From SXOA01 sp051004015 (lineage in GTDB: Bacteria > Planctomycetota > Planctomycetia > Pirellulales > Pirellulaceae), in the NCBI GenBank assembly GCA_051004015.1, contig JBPCKT010000048.1:62001-126000 (forward strand): DNA of 64,000 bases. Direction: 5' to 3'. The first letter of the stretch is position 1. Each line of letters opens with the position of its first letter. Under the pieces are notes generated by a model, which saw nothing but the letters and a program-made list of their open reading frames with translations, was not told the DNA's origin and ran no database searches. Of the stretch, positions 27,437 through 35,526 are shown one piece after another. The translations under genes and the position numbers were made by a program.

Positions 27437-27668
27437 AAAAAATGAGACTCGTTTCCGCACTGTTTTTTTTGCGCGAATTCTGCACTTGGGGAGGTGCAAG
27501 TGCTTGAAGTGTCCGGGGTTATGACCTGCGGCGAAACTTCATACACAGCAATCGGGTATTACTGAGTACAGTAAAGTCTGGAGGAGGCCCAGCCTTCTCT
27601 CTTCCGGCCCGACTGGTCCCGCACTTGAGCTCCCACCCACCTCCTTCAACACTGCGCGGTAAGCACGA

Positions 27669-29393
27669 ATGGAAGCCGGCGAAATCCTATTACAGAGCGG
27701 CCTGCTCGACCGCCAGCAACTCGAGCGTTCCCGCACCCAAGCCAACGGCCACTGCGACGGGCTCCGCTTCATCCAATCCGCCGTCAATCTCGGCTATGTG
27801 TCGGAAGAGCAGGCGCTCAAGGCTGTCGGCTCCGCGGTCGGCCTCGAATACATCGACCTGGCGGAAGCCAACGTCGATCTGTCGCTCCTCAAAATCTTCC
27901 CCCAGAAGCTGATTCACCGGCAGACGTTGTTCCCCATCGAGCGGAACAACGGCCAACTCGTCGTCGCCACGTGCGACCCCTTCGATCTCTACCCGCTGGA
28001 CGAAGTCAGCGCGGCCACCGGCCTGTCGGTGCTTCCCGTCCTCGCGGGCCGGGCCGACATTGCCAAGCTCATCAAGCGGCACCTCGGCGTCGGCAGCGAA
28101 ACGGTCGACGGGCTCGTCGCGGCGGCAGGCGAAGAGGAGAAAGGGGTTGAGCTCCTCAGCGACATCGAAACCGACGGCTCGGAACTTTCCGAGATGGCGC
28201 AGGAAGCGTCCGTCGTTCGCCTTGTGAACGAAATCCTATTGGAGGCCATCGAGTCGCGAGCCAGCGACGTCCACGTCGAGTCCCAACTCTCCGGCATCGC
28301 CATCCGCTACCGCATCGATGGCATGCTGCAACCCCAGCCCGTCCCCGCGGAGATCAACCGTTTTCAGGCCGCCATCATCAGCCGCATGAAAATCATGGCT
28401 CGGCTGAACATCGCCGAGAAGCGCCTCCCGCAAGACGGCCGAATGAAGCTCCGCGTCGCCGGCCGCGAAGTTGACGTCCGCGTTTCGATCATTCCCATGA
28501 TCCACGGCGAGGGGCTCGTCCTGCGTATTCTCGACAAGGGGGCGATGATCTTCGATCTCCGTAAGATCGGGATGGAAGAGGACATTTACAATACCTACCG
28601 CCAGCTCATCGAGTTGCCCCACGGCATCCTCCTGGTGACGGGGCCGACCGGCTCCGGCAAAACGACCACTCTGTACGCCTCGCTGATCGAGATTAACAAG
28701 CCGGACGTCAAGATCATCACGACGGAAGATCCTGTGGAGTATCAGCTCGAAGGGATCAACCAGATCCAGGTCCATGCCAAGATCGGCCTCACCTTTGGCC
28801 ATTCACTCCGCAGCATCCTCCGCCACGACCCGGACATCGTACTGGTCGGCGAAATCCGTGATCTGGAAACGGCCGAGAATGCCATTCAGGCCTCGCTCAC
28901 TGGCCACCTGGTTTTCAGCACGCTCCACACCAACGACGCCTCCAGCGCCTACACGCGATTAATCGATATGGGGGTCGAACCATTCCTCGTCGCCAGCACG
29001 GTGGAAGGGGTAATGTCGCAGCGACTTGTTCGCCGCCTTTGCGAGCACTGCAAACAGGCGTTCACACCGCAAACCGACGACGTCCCGGGCGATTTCCCCT
29101 GGGACCAGCTCGACGGGCGCCAGATCTATAAAGCCATCGGCTGCCGCGATTGCAGAAGCACGGGCTATCGGGGGCGGCTGGGCATTTACGAGCTCATGGT
29201 GACGACGAACGAAATCCGCCAGCTCGCCCACGACCGCGTCAGCAGTTGGAAGATGATGCAGTGCGCCGTGGAGCAGGGGATGCTCTCGCTACGTCAAGAC
29301 GGCTGGCGCAAGGTCCTGCGAGGGACGACCAGCGTGGCGGAGGTGGTCCGCGCCGCCAAGGCGGATCATAATCTACTACTGAAGAAGAAGTAG
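27669..29393 (+). CDS. gspE: Type II secretion ATPase GspE
   Basis: Cytoplasmic AAA ATPase that powers pseudopilus assembly. The 574 residues show an N-terminal MshEN-like domain (about 1-150), the GspE core with Walker A LLVTGPTGSGKTTTLYASL, Asp box TTEDPVEYQLEGINQIQV, Walker B DPDIVLVGEIRDLETAE, His box HLVFSTLHTNDA, and a tetracysteine zinc motif (LCEHCK ... GCRDCRSTGYRGR). PilB-type ATPases are similar, but the GspG-K genes that follow favour type II secretion. gspF starts 19 bp downstream. Confidence 0.95.
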   Translation: MEAGEILLQSGLLDRQQLERSRTQANGHCDGLRFIQSAVNLGYVSEEQALKAVGSAVGLEYIDLAEANVDLSLLKIFPQKLIHRQTLFPIERNNGQLVVATCDPFDLYPLDEVSAATGLSVLPVLAGRADIAKLIKRHLGVGSETVDGLVAAAGEEEKGVELLSDIETDGSELSEMAQEASVVRLVNEILLEAIESRASDVHVESQLSGIAIRYRIDGMLQPQPVPAEINRFQAAIISRMKIMARLNIAEKRLPQDGRMKLRVAGREVDVRVSIIPMIHGEGLVLRILDKGAMIFDLRKIGMEEDIYNTYRQLIELPHGILLVTGPTGSGKTTTLYASLIEINKPDVKIITTEDPVEYQLEGINQIQVHAKIGLTFGHSLRSILRHDPDIVLVGEIRDLETAENAIQASLTGHLVFSTLHTNDASSAYTRLIDMGVEPFLVASTVEGVMSQRLVRRLCEHCKQAFTPQTDDVPGDFPWDQLDGRQIYKAIGCRDCRSTGYRGRLGIYELMVTTNEIRQLAHDRVSSWKMMQCAVEQGMLSLRQDGWRKVLRGTTSVAEVVRAAKADHNLLLKKK

Positions 29394-29412
29394 CCACCAC
29401 CTACGCCGCGCC

Positions 29413-30618
29413 ATGCCTGACTTCGCTTTTACCGCCCGCGACCTGACCGGCCAGAAAATCACCGGCCTCATTTCCGCCACGTCCGATCGGGAAGTTCTCT
29501 CCGTGCTGGAGGGGCGTTCCCTCTTTCCCGTCGAAATCAAAGCCGGCAAAGCCGCCATTGCTCCCGGCGCGTCCCTGCGAGTCAAAGGCCAGACGATGGC
29601 CATTGTCTATTCGCAACTGGCCTCGCTGCTCCGCAGCGGTGTGCCGCTGCTGCGTTCCCTGACGGTGCTCCGCGAGCAGACTTCCAATAAGAATCTGAAG
29701 GTCATTTTGGAAGACGTGGGCCGCCGCGTGGAAGACGGCACGGCGCTAGGAGAGGCGATGGCTCGCTATCCCCGGGCGTTTAACGAAATGGCCGTCAACA
29801 TGGTCCGCGCCGGGGCGGAAGGTGGCTTTCTCGAAGATGCGCTCGACCGCGTGGCGTCCTTCACCGAGACTGCTGAAGATCTGAAGGGGCGGACGGTCAG
29901 CGCCATGGCGTACCCGATGATTCTGGGAGCCGTCGGTACCACCGTCGTTACGGTCCTGGTTGTGTTCTTTGTTCCCAAGTTCGCCGTCATGTTCGAGCGC
30001 CTCCGCGATCGGGGCGAGCTGCCATGGGTTACGGATTGGCTGCTGGCCGTGAGTGACATGGGGCAGCGTTACGGCCTGTTTATCCTGGGAGGTCTCGCCG
30101 CCTTGATCACTTGGCTCTATTTCCGAGTCCAAACGCCCGAGGGGCGGCAAAAGTATGACTGGGTCAAAATCAAGCTGCCGCTGGCTGGGCCTATCTTCCT
30201 GGCCTTCGCCGTCGCCCGCTTCTGCCGCGTCCTGGGAACGCTGCTGCGAAACGGCGTGCCCATCCTCAAGGCCCTGGAAATCAGCCGCGAGGCGGCTGGC
30301 AACAAAGTACTTTCGCAGGCGATTGCCGATGCTTCCGAGAACATTTCCTCGGGTCAATCGCTCGCCCGACCCTTGGCGGCCAGCGGGCATTTTCCGAAAA
30401 TGGTCGTGGAAATGATCTCCGTCGCCGAGGAATCAAATACACTAGATAAGGTCCTGGTCGAGCTGGCGGACGGGCTGGAAAAACGCACTACCCGGCAGCT
30501 TGACCTGCTGGTCCGCCTGCTGGAGCCGATGATGCTCGTCGTCCTGGCGGGGGTCATCCTGGTCGTCGTCATCGCCCTGCTGGTGCCGGTCATCAAGATG
30601 AGCCAGTCGCTGGGTTAG
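29413..30618 (+). CDS. gspF: Type II secretion inner-membrane platform protein GspF
   Basis: The 401-residue platform protein has two repeated T2SSF domains (LASLLRSGVPLLRSLTVLRE and FCRVLGTLLRNGVPILKALE), each followed by membrane helices (GTTVVTVLVVFFVPKFAVM and the C-terminal MMLVVLAGVILVVVIALLVP). Length and domain order match GspF. It couples GspE to pseudopilin assembly. A 219-bp gap with a palindrome separates it from gspG. Confidence 0.95.
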   Translation: MPDFAFTARDLTGQKITGLISATSDREVLSVLEGRSLFPVEIKAGKAAIAPGASLRVKGQTMAIVYSQLASLLRSGVPLLRSLTVLREQTSNKNLKVILEDVGRRVEDGTALGEAMARYPRAFNEMAVNMVRAGAEGGFLEDALDRVASFTETAEDLKGRTVSAMAYPMILGAVGTTVVTVLVVFFVPKFAVMFERLRDRGELPWVTDWLLAVSDMGQRYGLFILGGLAALITWLYFRVQTPEGRQKYDWVKIKLPLAGPIFLAFAVARFCRVLGTLLRNGVPILKALEISREAAGNKVLSQAIADASENISSGQSLARPLAASGHFPKMVVEMISVAEESNTLDKVLVELADGLEKRTTRQLDLLVRLLEPMMLVVLAGVILVVVIALLVPVIKMSQSLG

Positions 30619-30625
30619 TCATGAG

Positions 30626-30725
30626 CGGCGAGCGGCCAGTGTAAGCTGGCCGGTGAGATTGCGCAACGACATCGTCCGTTTCGCTTAAGCCACGTAACCG
30701 GCCAGCTTACGCAGGCCGCTCGCCG
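30626..30725. repeat. Palindrome between gspF and gspG
   Basis: 29-bp imperfect arms: 30626-30654 (CGGCGAGCGGCCAGTGTAAG...) pairs with 30697-30725 (...CTTACGCAGGCCGCTCGCCG), with a loop of about 42 bp. No T run follows. Confidence 0.8.
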
Positions 30726-30837
30726 GTCACGAGGACAGTAAAAACCCTGGTTTTTCGCAGAACAATCCCCCCGGTTGCCGGTTGAATGAGAATAACCCGC
30801 GACCATTCAAATCACTGTTTCGATAAGGGAGTACGCC

Positions 30838-31272
30838 ATGCAAAAGAGAACTCATCGTCGCCGCCCCCGCGGCTTTACTCTGATGGAAATCCTGCTGGTG
30901 CTGGCGATCCTGGTGGTCCTGGGTTCGCTCGTGACCGTTGGCTACGTCACGGTCCAGAGAAATGCCATGATGGACGCCGCCCGCACCCAGATCAAAATGC
31001 TCGACGATGCCGTCGATCAATATCGGCTCAGCGTGGGGAAATACCCGAGCGGTGATCAGGGGTTGCAGTCCTTGCGCGTCCAGCCGCCGGATGCTGCCGC
31101 CAACAAGTGGCGCGGCCCGTACCTTGAGGCGGACATTCCCGTGGACCCTTGGGGTAATGACTACATCTATGAAGAGGTGCAGGACCAGTACGGAGAGCCA
31201 TCGTTTCAGATTACCTCCCTGGGCCCGGACGGAACCAACGGCACCGCCGACGACATTCGGCTGGTGAAGTAA
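30838..31272 (+). CDS. gspG: Major pseudopilin GspG
   Basis: The 144-residue type II secretion major pseudopilin has a short basic leader ending in Gly, then FTLMEILLVLAILVVLGSL with Glu at position 5 of the mature protein. The C-terminal half has the GspG signature GKYPSGDQGLQSL, DPWGNDYIYE and the Asp-rich calcium loop GPDGTNGTADDIRLV. A prepilin peptidase would cleave G/F; none is encoded here. Palindromes flank the gene on both sides, which may help set a higher transcript level for the major subunit. Confidence 0.95.
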   Translation: MQKRTHRRRPRGFTLMEILLVLAILVVLGSLVTVGYVTVQRNAMMDAARTQIKMLDDAVDQYRLSVGKYPSGDQGLQSLRVQPPDAAANKWRGPYLEADIPVDPWGNDYIYEEVQDQYGEPSFQITSLGPDGTNGTADDIRLVK

Positions 31273-31279
31273 CAACCGC

Positions 31280-31346
31280 TTAGCCGCCGCGTCCACGCGG
31301 CGTGGTTTGGCCGCGATTCCAAGCGCCGCGTGGACGCGGCGGCTAA
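31280..31346. repeat. Palindrome between gspG and gspH
   Basis: Perfect 23-bp arms (31280-31302 and 31324-31346; TTAGCCGCCGCGTCC... and ...GGACGCGGCGGCTAA) with a 21-bp loop. A GTG inside the right arm (31330) creates an artificial upstream start for gspH. Confidence 0.85.
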
Positions 31347-31359
31347 ACTTGAGAACCTA

Positions 31360-31992
31360 ATGCATTTTGGGGGCAGGCCATCTCGTTCACATTCTCAGCG
31401 GGCCTTCACGCTCGTGGAGATGCTGCTCGTTCTAGCGATCCTGGTAGTAGTCGCGGCAGTGGTATTGCCCTCGTTTTACCGCTCGCTGCGGGACTCCACG
31501 CTCCGCAGCGCGGCGGAGCAGGTGCGGACGGAGTGGAACAGGGCCCATATCAAAGCCATGAAGAGCGGGCGGATCCAGGTCTTTCGCTTTCAGCCCGGCG
31601 GGCGCAAGTTCCAAATTGAGCCCTACCAGGCCGCGGATGACGAGCTGAATGGCGTCGGAGGCGTCAATACTTTTGCTCCGCCCCCTGTGCCACAAGGCAA
31701 CGAGAATGAGGAAAGCGGCACGCAGTTACCCGAGGGGATCACGTTCCTGGAGGGGATGACGGCCGAGGAGGAGCGGGCCAAAGCGGTTGAAGAGGCGATG
31801 GGGATGGGGGGAGGGGGGGGAGATTGGTCAAAACCGATTCTTTTCTACCCAGACGGGGTTAGTTCTGATGCGTGGCTTGTTGTCGCCGACCAGCATAATT
31901 CGGCCATCCGCGTCGAGTTGCGGGGGCTGACCGGCCTGGCCGTGCTGGGAGACTTGACCACGCCGGAAGAGGCCCAGGGAGCGTCCGAGTAA
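31360..31992 (+). CDS. gspH: Minor pseudopilin GspH
   Basis: The 210-residue protein has a type IV pilin-like N-terminus FTLVEMLLVLAILVVVAAVV with Glu5. The residue before Phe is Ala rather than the usual Gly (RAFTLVE), a less common prepilin-peptidase site. The large soluble domain includes a Gln/Asn-rich loop (PPPVPQGNENEESGTQ) and a Gly run (GMGGGGGDW). Position after gspG and size fit GspH. The ATG at 31360 lies just outside the upstream palindrome. Confidence 0.82.
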   Translation: MHFGGRPSRSHSQRAFTLVEMLLVLAILVVVAAVVLPSFYRSLRDSTLRSAAEQVRTEWNRAHIKAMKSGRIQVFRFQPGGRKFQIEPYQAADDELNGVGGVNTFAPPPVPQGNENEESGTQLPEGITFLEGMTAEEERAKAVEEAMGMGGGGGDWSKPILFYPDGVSSDAWLVVADQHNSAIRVELRGLTGLAVLGDLTTPEEAQGASE

Positions 31993-32006
31993 GATGGTAC
32001 GGGTGG

Positions 32007-32032
32007 CACGCCCACGGCTTTGCGTGGGCGTG
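32007..32032. repeat. Short palindrome between gspH and gspI
   Basis: Arms CACGCCCACG/CGTGGGCGTG (32007-32016 and 32023-32032) with a 6-bp loop in the 67-bp gap between gspH and gspI. Confidence 0.8.
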
Positions 32033-32059
32033 GTCTCCAAGTCACCCGGCAATAACACG

Positions 32060-32614
32060 ATGTCGAATTCCACCCAATTTCGCCGCGGTCTGACCCTCCT
32101 GGAGGTCATGCTGGCCATTGCCATTTTCGGCCTGGCTCTGGTGGCCATCGGCGAGCTGATCCGGATCGGCTCCGTCAGCGCGGCGGCGGCTCGGGACCTG
32201 ACGGAAGCTCAACGGCTGTGCAACAACGTGATGGCGGAGGTGGGGGCGGGAATCATCCCACCCGATGCGACCAGCGACACGCCGGTGGAATCAGCCGAGG
32301 ACTGGCTCTACACGATTGAATCCGAACCGCTGACCGAGCAGGAAGGGATGCTCTGGGTGTCGGTCACCGTGCGGCAAGATCCCGCCCAATACAACAAGCC
32401 AGCCGAGTTCACTCTCGTCCGCTGGATGACGGACCCGGCCGTGGCGGCAGAGGCCAAGGCTGCGGCGGAAGCAGAAGCAACAAGCTCGTCCACTACCAGC
32501 AGCTCCGGCACCACCACCAACAGTGGCGCCACGAGCGGCAGTAGCGCCACGCCAACGGGCGGCAGCTCGGGCGGAACCGGCGGCACGAAGGCGGGAGGTT
32601 CCAGTGGCAGCTAA
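32060..32614 (+). CDS. gspI: Minor pseudopilin GspI
   Basis: The 184-residue protein has the class III leader RRG/LTLLEVMLAIAIFGLAL with Glu5. After the soluble domain (EDWLYTIESEPLTEQEGMLW) it ends in an unusual 50-residue Ser/Gly/Thr tail. Identified as GspI by position between H and J and by size. The start at 32060 gives a normal leader; the frame upstream is palindrome. The stop overlaps the GTG start of gspJ by 11 bp. Confidence 0.8.
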   Translation: MSNSTQFRRGLTLLEVMLAIAIFGLALVAIGELIRIGSVSAAAARDLTEAQRLCNNVMAEVGAGIIPPDATSDTPVESAEDWLYTIESEPLTEQEGMLWVSVTVRQDPAQYNKPAEFTLVRWMTDPAVAAEAKAAAEAEATSSSTTSSSGTTTNSGATSGSSATPTGGSSGGTGGTKAGGSSGS

Positions 32615-33881
32615 ACTTTCCGCGCGTCGCATCGGCATCACGCTGCTCGAGCTCATTCTCGCGCTGAGCCTGTCGGTCATCCTGTTGTCCGCGATCGGCA
32701 TGGCAATGCGGCTCTACTGGCGGTCCTTTGACGTGAAGCGCACGAACGTGGAACAGGCGCACCTGGCCCGCGCACTCCTCCGGAAGATGGAGGACGATAT
32801 TCGCAGCGCGGTGCAATACAACCCCGTGGACCTCAGCGGACTGGAGTCCATGACCTCCAGCACGAGCGCTCTGGCCAGTGCCCTGGGTGGCATGACTGGG
32901 GGCGGCGCCTCCGGCGCATCAGCCGGCGGAAGTCCCTCGGGAGGAGCCGGCGCTAGCGGTGGCACTTCCCCATCGCAATCGTCAACGGGTCAGCCCGCTC
33001 AAGGGGCAAGTGGCGGCGCCGCTAGTTCCAGTTCCTCAAAGACAGGTGCGACTTCAGCCGGCGGGGCGTCCGGCACGCCTTCCTCTAGCAGCGCAGCGCC
33101 AACGACGGGTGCCTCCACTTCCGGTCAGCCCGCCGAAGGCGAAACCGCCGCGACGGAAACCACCGAAGGCACTCCTCCCGCCGTGGTCGGCCTGTACGGC
33201 AGCGAGTTTCAACTGCAGTTCGACGTCAGCCGCCTGCCGCGAGTGGATGAATACGCTGGGGGCTCTCCGGCGAGCATGGTGCAGATTCCCAGCGACATCA
33301 AAACGGTCACGTACTACGTGCGGAGTGAATCGGCCGAAGGTGGCGGAACCGCCATGGGGGGCGCCGCGCCCGAGGGATCGATGGAACCCAGCACCACCGG
33401 CCAAGGCCGCGGCCTGGTGCGCCTGGAGATGGATCGGGCCGTGAACGCCTTCGAGGATATCAGCAGCGGAACTTCCATCGGCTCCGACAACGCTCGGCTG
33501 CTCGCGGAAGAAGTGACGAGCATCACTTTCCGGTACTGGAATGGCACGGAGTGGGCGACCGATTGGAACTCGGACGAGATGGGAGGCTTGCCGCTGGCCA
33601 TTGAAGTGGTCATGACCATGGCCGATCCCAATGCCGTCGTCCCCACCGCTGCTCCGGCGCAGAACTTTGGCGCTACCGAAGCGACTAGCACGGACACCTC
33701 CTACCGCATCGTCGTCAATCTTCCCACCGCCAGCCTGCCGCCCCCCGCGGAAGAGCCGGCGACGGAAGGAGAGGCGGCTGCAACGGGCACAGGCGAGGCC
33801 AGCGCGAGCGGCAACACCAGTTCCAGCGGCGGAGCTACATCGGGCGCGAGCGGCGGCAGCCAGTCTGGAGCGTCCAAATGA
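32604..33881 (+). CDS. gspJ: Minor pseudopilin GspJ with long Ser/Gly-rich insert
   Basis: The 425-residue protein has leader RRIG/ITLLELILALSLSVILL with Glu5. GspJ proteins are usually near 200 residues; this one carries a roughly 130-residue Ser/Gly/Ala/Thr-rich insert (about residues 85-215) before the GspJ-like beta domain (FQLQFDVSRLPRVDEY ... ITFRYWNGTEWATDWNS ... PLAIEVVMTM), plus a low-complexity C-terminal tail. GTG 32604 is preferred because GGGAGG lies 6 nt upstream and the leader is then of normal length. Confidence 0.82.
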   Translation: MAAKLSARRIGITLLELILALSLSVILLSAIGMAMRLYWRSFDVKRTNVEQAHLARALLRKMEDDIRSAVQYNPVDLSGLESMTSSTSALASALGGMTGGGASGASAGGSPSGGAGASGGTSPSQSSTGQPAQGASGGAASSSSSKTGATSAGGASGTPSSSSAAPTTGASTSGQPAEGETAATETTEGTPPAVVGLYGSEFQLQFDVSRLPRVDEYAGGSPASMVQIPSDIKTVTYYVRSESAEGGGTAMGGAAPEGSMEPSTTGQGRGLVRLEMDRAVNAFEDISSGTSIGSDNARLLAEEVTSITFRYWNGTEWATDWNSDEMGGLPLAIEVVMTMADPNAVVPTAAPAQNFGATEATSTDTSYRIVVNLPTASLPPPAEEPATEGEAAATGTGEASASGNTSSSGGATSGASGGSQSGASK

Positions 33882-35410
33882 CTCGTCGCCGTGGAATGGT
33901 CCTGATCGTGGTGCTGATTGTCGTCGTGCTCCTGTCGCTCGGCGCTTATTCGTTCTCAGACCTGATGCTCACGCATCACGAGTCCGCGCAGCTCAGCGGC
34001 ACGCAGTTGCAGACTCGCTTGCTGGTCGATTCCGGCGTCGATTTCGCCAAGGCATTCCTGGCGCAGGACAAAGCCACTCGCACCGACTCGGGGGGCATCT
34101 TTGAGAATCCCGACATGTTCCGCGCTCGGACAATCCTCGAAGACGAAAACCCCGAGCTGCGCGGCAGCTTTACGATCCTTTCCCCCAATCTGGATGACGA
34201 AGGAAACTTCGACGGGATCCGCTACGGATTTGAAAACGAATCGACGCGCCTGAACCTCAGCACGCTGATGACTCTCGAAAAGACCCTTCCGGTCAGCGGC
34301 AAAAACCTGCTGATGGCTTTGCCGGAAATGACGGAGGAAATCGCGGCAGCGATCCTCGACTGGCTGGATGAGGACGACGATACCGAGATCGGCGCCGAGG
34401 TTGGCTATTACTCCGGCCTGCAGCCCCCCTATGCCCCCAAAAATGGCCCACTCGAAACGGTCGAAGAACTGCTCCTCGTTCGCGGTGTTACTCCCGAGTT
34501 GCTCTTCGGCATGGATACCAACCGCAACGGAATGATTGACCCGCACGAGATGACCGGCGAAGGGACGGCGGGCCAATCGACATCGGCTGGGGCGGCGGAG
34601 CGAGGCTGGTCCACGTATTTGACGCTCTTCAGCTTGGAAACCAACAAGAATGCCCTGGGCGAACCGCGCGTGTTCCTCAACGGCGACGATCTCACACAGC
34701 TCAATACGCAATTGACCGATGCCCAGCTTCCGCCGGAGTGGGTGACGTTCATAATCGCCTATCGCCAGAACGGCCCGTACACCGGCACCAACCAGGCGCA
34801 GGCGGGCGTCACGGGGGAGCTCGATCTGACGAAAAAAGGGAATACCAAGGTTGCTCAACTGCTGGATCTGATTGGCGCGAAGGTACAGGTGACTTTCGTC
34901 GGCGACCGCCAGGCCACGGTGATCGACTCGCCGTTTCCCAATGAAATTGGAGCGATGCATTTGTACCTGCCGGGACTGATGGACAAAGTGACGATCAATC
35001 AAGCCACCACGATTCCCGGACGGATCGACATCAACCAGGCCTCCGCGACGATCCTCAAAGGCATTCCCGGCATGACGCCGGACATGGTCACGGAAATCCT
35101 CAGCCGCCGCGAGCTTGAGCCGGAAGAAGAGGAGCTCAACAAGAAGCATGAAACCTGGATCATGGCCGAAGGCATCGTCACGCTCGACGAAATGCGGGCT
35201 CTGATGCCGTATATCTGCGGCGGCGGCGACGTTTACCGGGCTCAAGTGGTGGGGTATTTCCAGGGGGGACAGGCGGCTTCTCGGGCGGAAGTGATATTTG
35301 ACGCTTCAACCTCCGCGCCCCGCGTATTATTCTGGAGAGATACCAGCCACCTGGGCCGGGGCTTCGCCCTGGAAACCCTGGGGGTGGAGTTCTCGGAAAC
35401 GTCGCCCTAA
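33878..35410 (+). CDS. gspK: Minor pseudopilin GspK
   Basis: The 510-residue protein is the largest minor pseudopilin, at the pseudopilus tip. The leader TRRRG/MVLIVVLIVVVLLSLGA lacks Glu5, as is characteristic for GspK. The alpha domain contains helix-hairpin-helix-like T2SSK segments (ILDWLDEDDDTEIGAE with Ca-ligand-like acids; RIDINQASATILKGIPGM). It overlaps gspJ by 4 bp (ATGA), so J and K are translationally coupled. Confidence 0.88.
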   Translation: MTRRRGMVLIVVLIVVVLLSLGAYSFSDLMLTHHESAQLSGTQLQTRLLVDSGVDFAKAFLAQDKATRTDSGGIFENPDMFRARTILEDENPELRGSFTILSPNLDDEGNFDGIRYGFENESTRLNLSTLMTLEKTLPVSGKNLLMALPEMTEEIAAAILDWLDEDDDTEIGAEVGYYSGLQPPYAPKNGPLETVEELLLVRGVTPELLFGMDTNRNGMIDPHEMTGEGTAGQSTSAGAAERGWSTYLTLFSLETNKNALGEPRVFLNGDDLTQLNTQLTDAQLPPEWVTFIIAYRQNGPYTGTNQAQAGVTGELDLTKKGNTKVAQLLDLIGAKVQVTFVGDRQATVIDSPFPNEIGAMHLYLPGLMDKVTINQATTIPGRIDINQASATILKGIPGMTPDMVTEILSRRELEPEEEELNKKHETWIMAEGIVTLDEMRALMPYICGGGDVYRAQVVGYFQGGQAASRAEVIFDASTSAPRVLFWRDTSHLGRGFALETLGVEFSETSP

Positions 35411-35418
35411 TTAAACGG

Positions 35419-35509
35419 CCACGGATGGAACACGGATTGAACACGGAAAAAGCAAAGACTTAGTACGAATTGGTTTTTAATCCGTGTTTCATCCGTGTTC
35501 AATCCGTGG
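35419..35509. repeat. CCACGGATGGAACACGGA palindrome between gspK and gspL
   Basis: The left arm (35419-35447, units of ACACGGATTGA) and right arm (35481-35509, TCCGTGTTTCATCCGTG...) are nearly perfect reverse complements with a 33-bp loop. A single arm of the same family lies at 49393-49421. Confidence 0.85.
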
Positions 35510-35526
35510 CTAGAATTGGTTTTTCC

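Noticed and set aside
33956..35245. 429-residue minus-strand ORF opposite gspK
   Set aside because: Antisense shadow; gspK fits operon position, leader and overlap.
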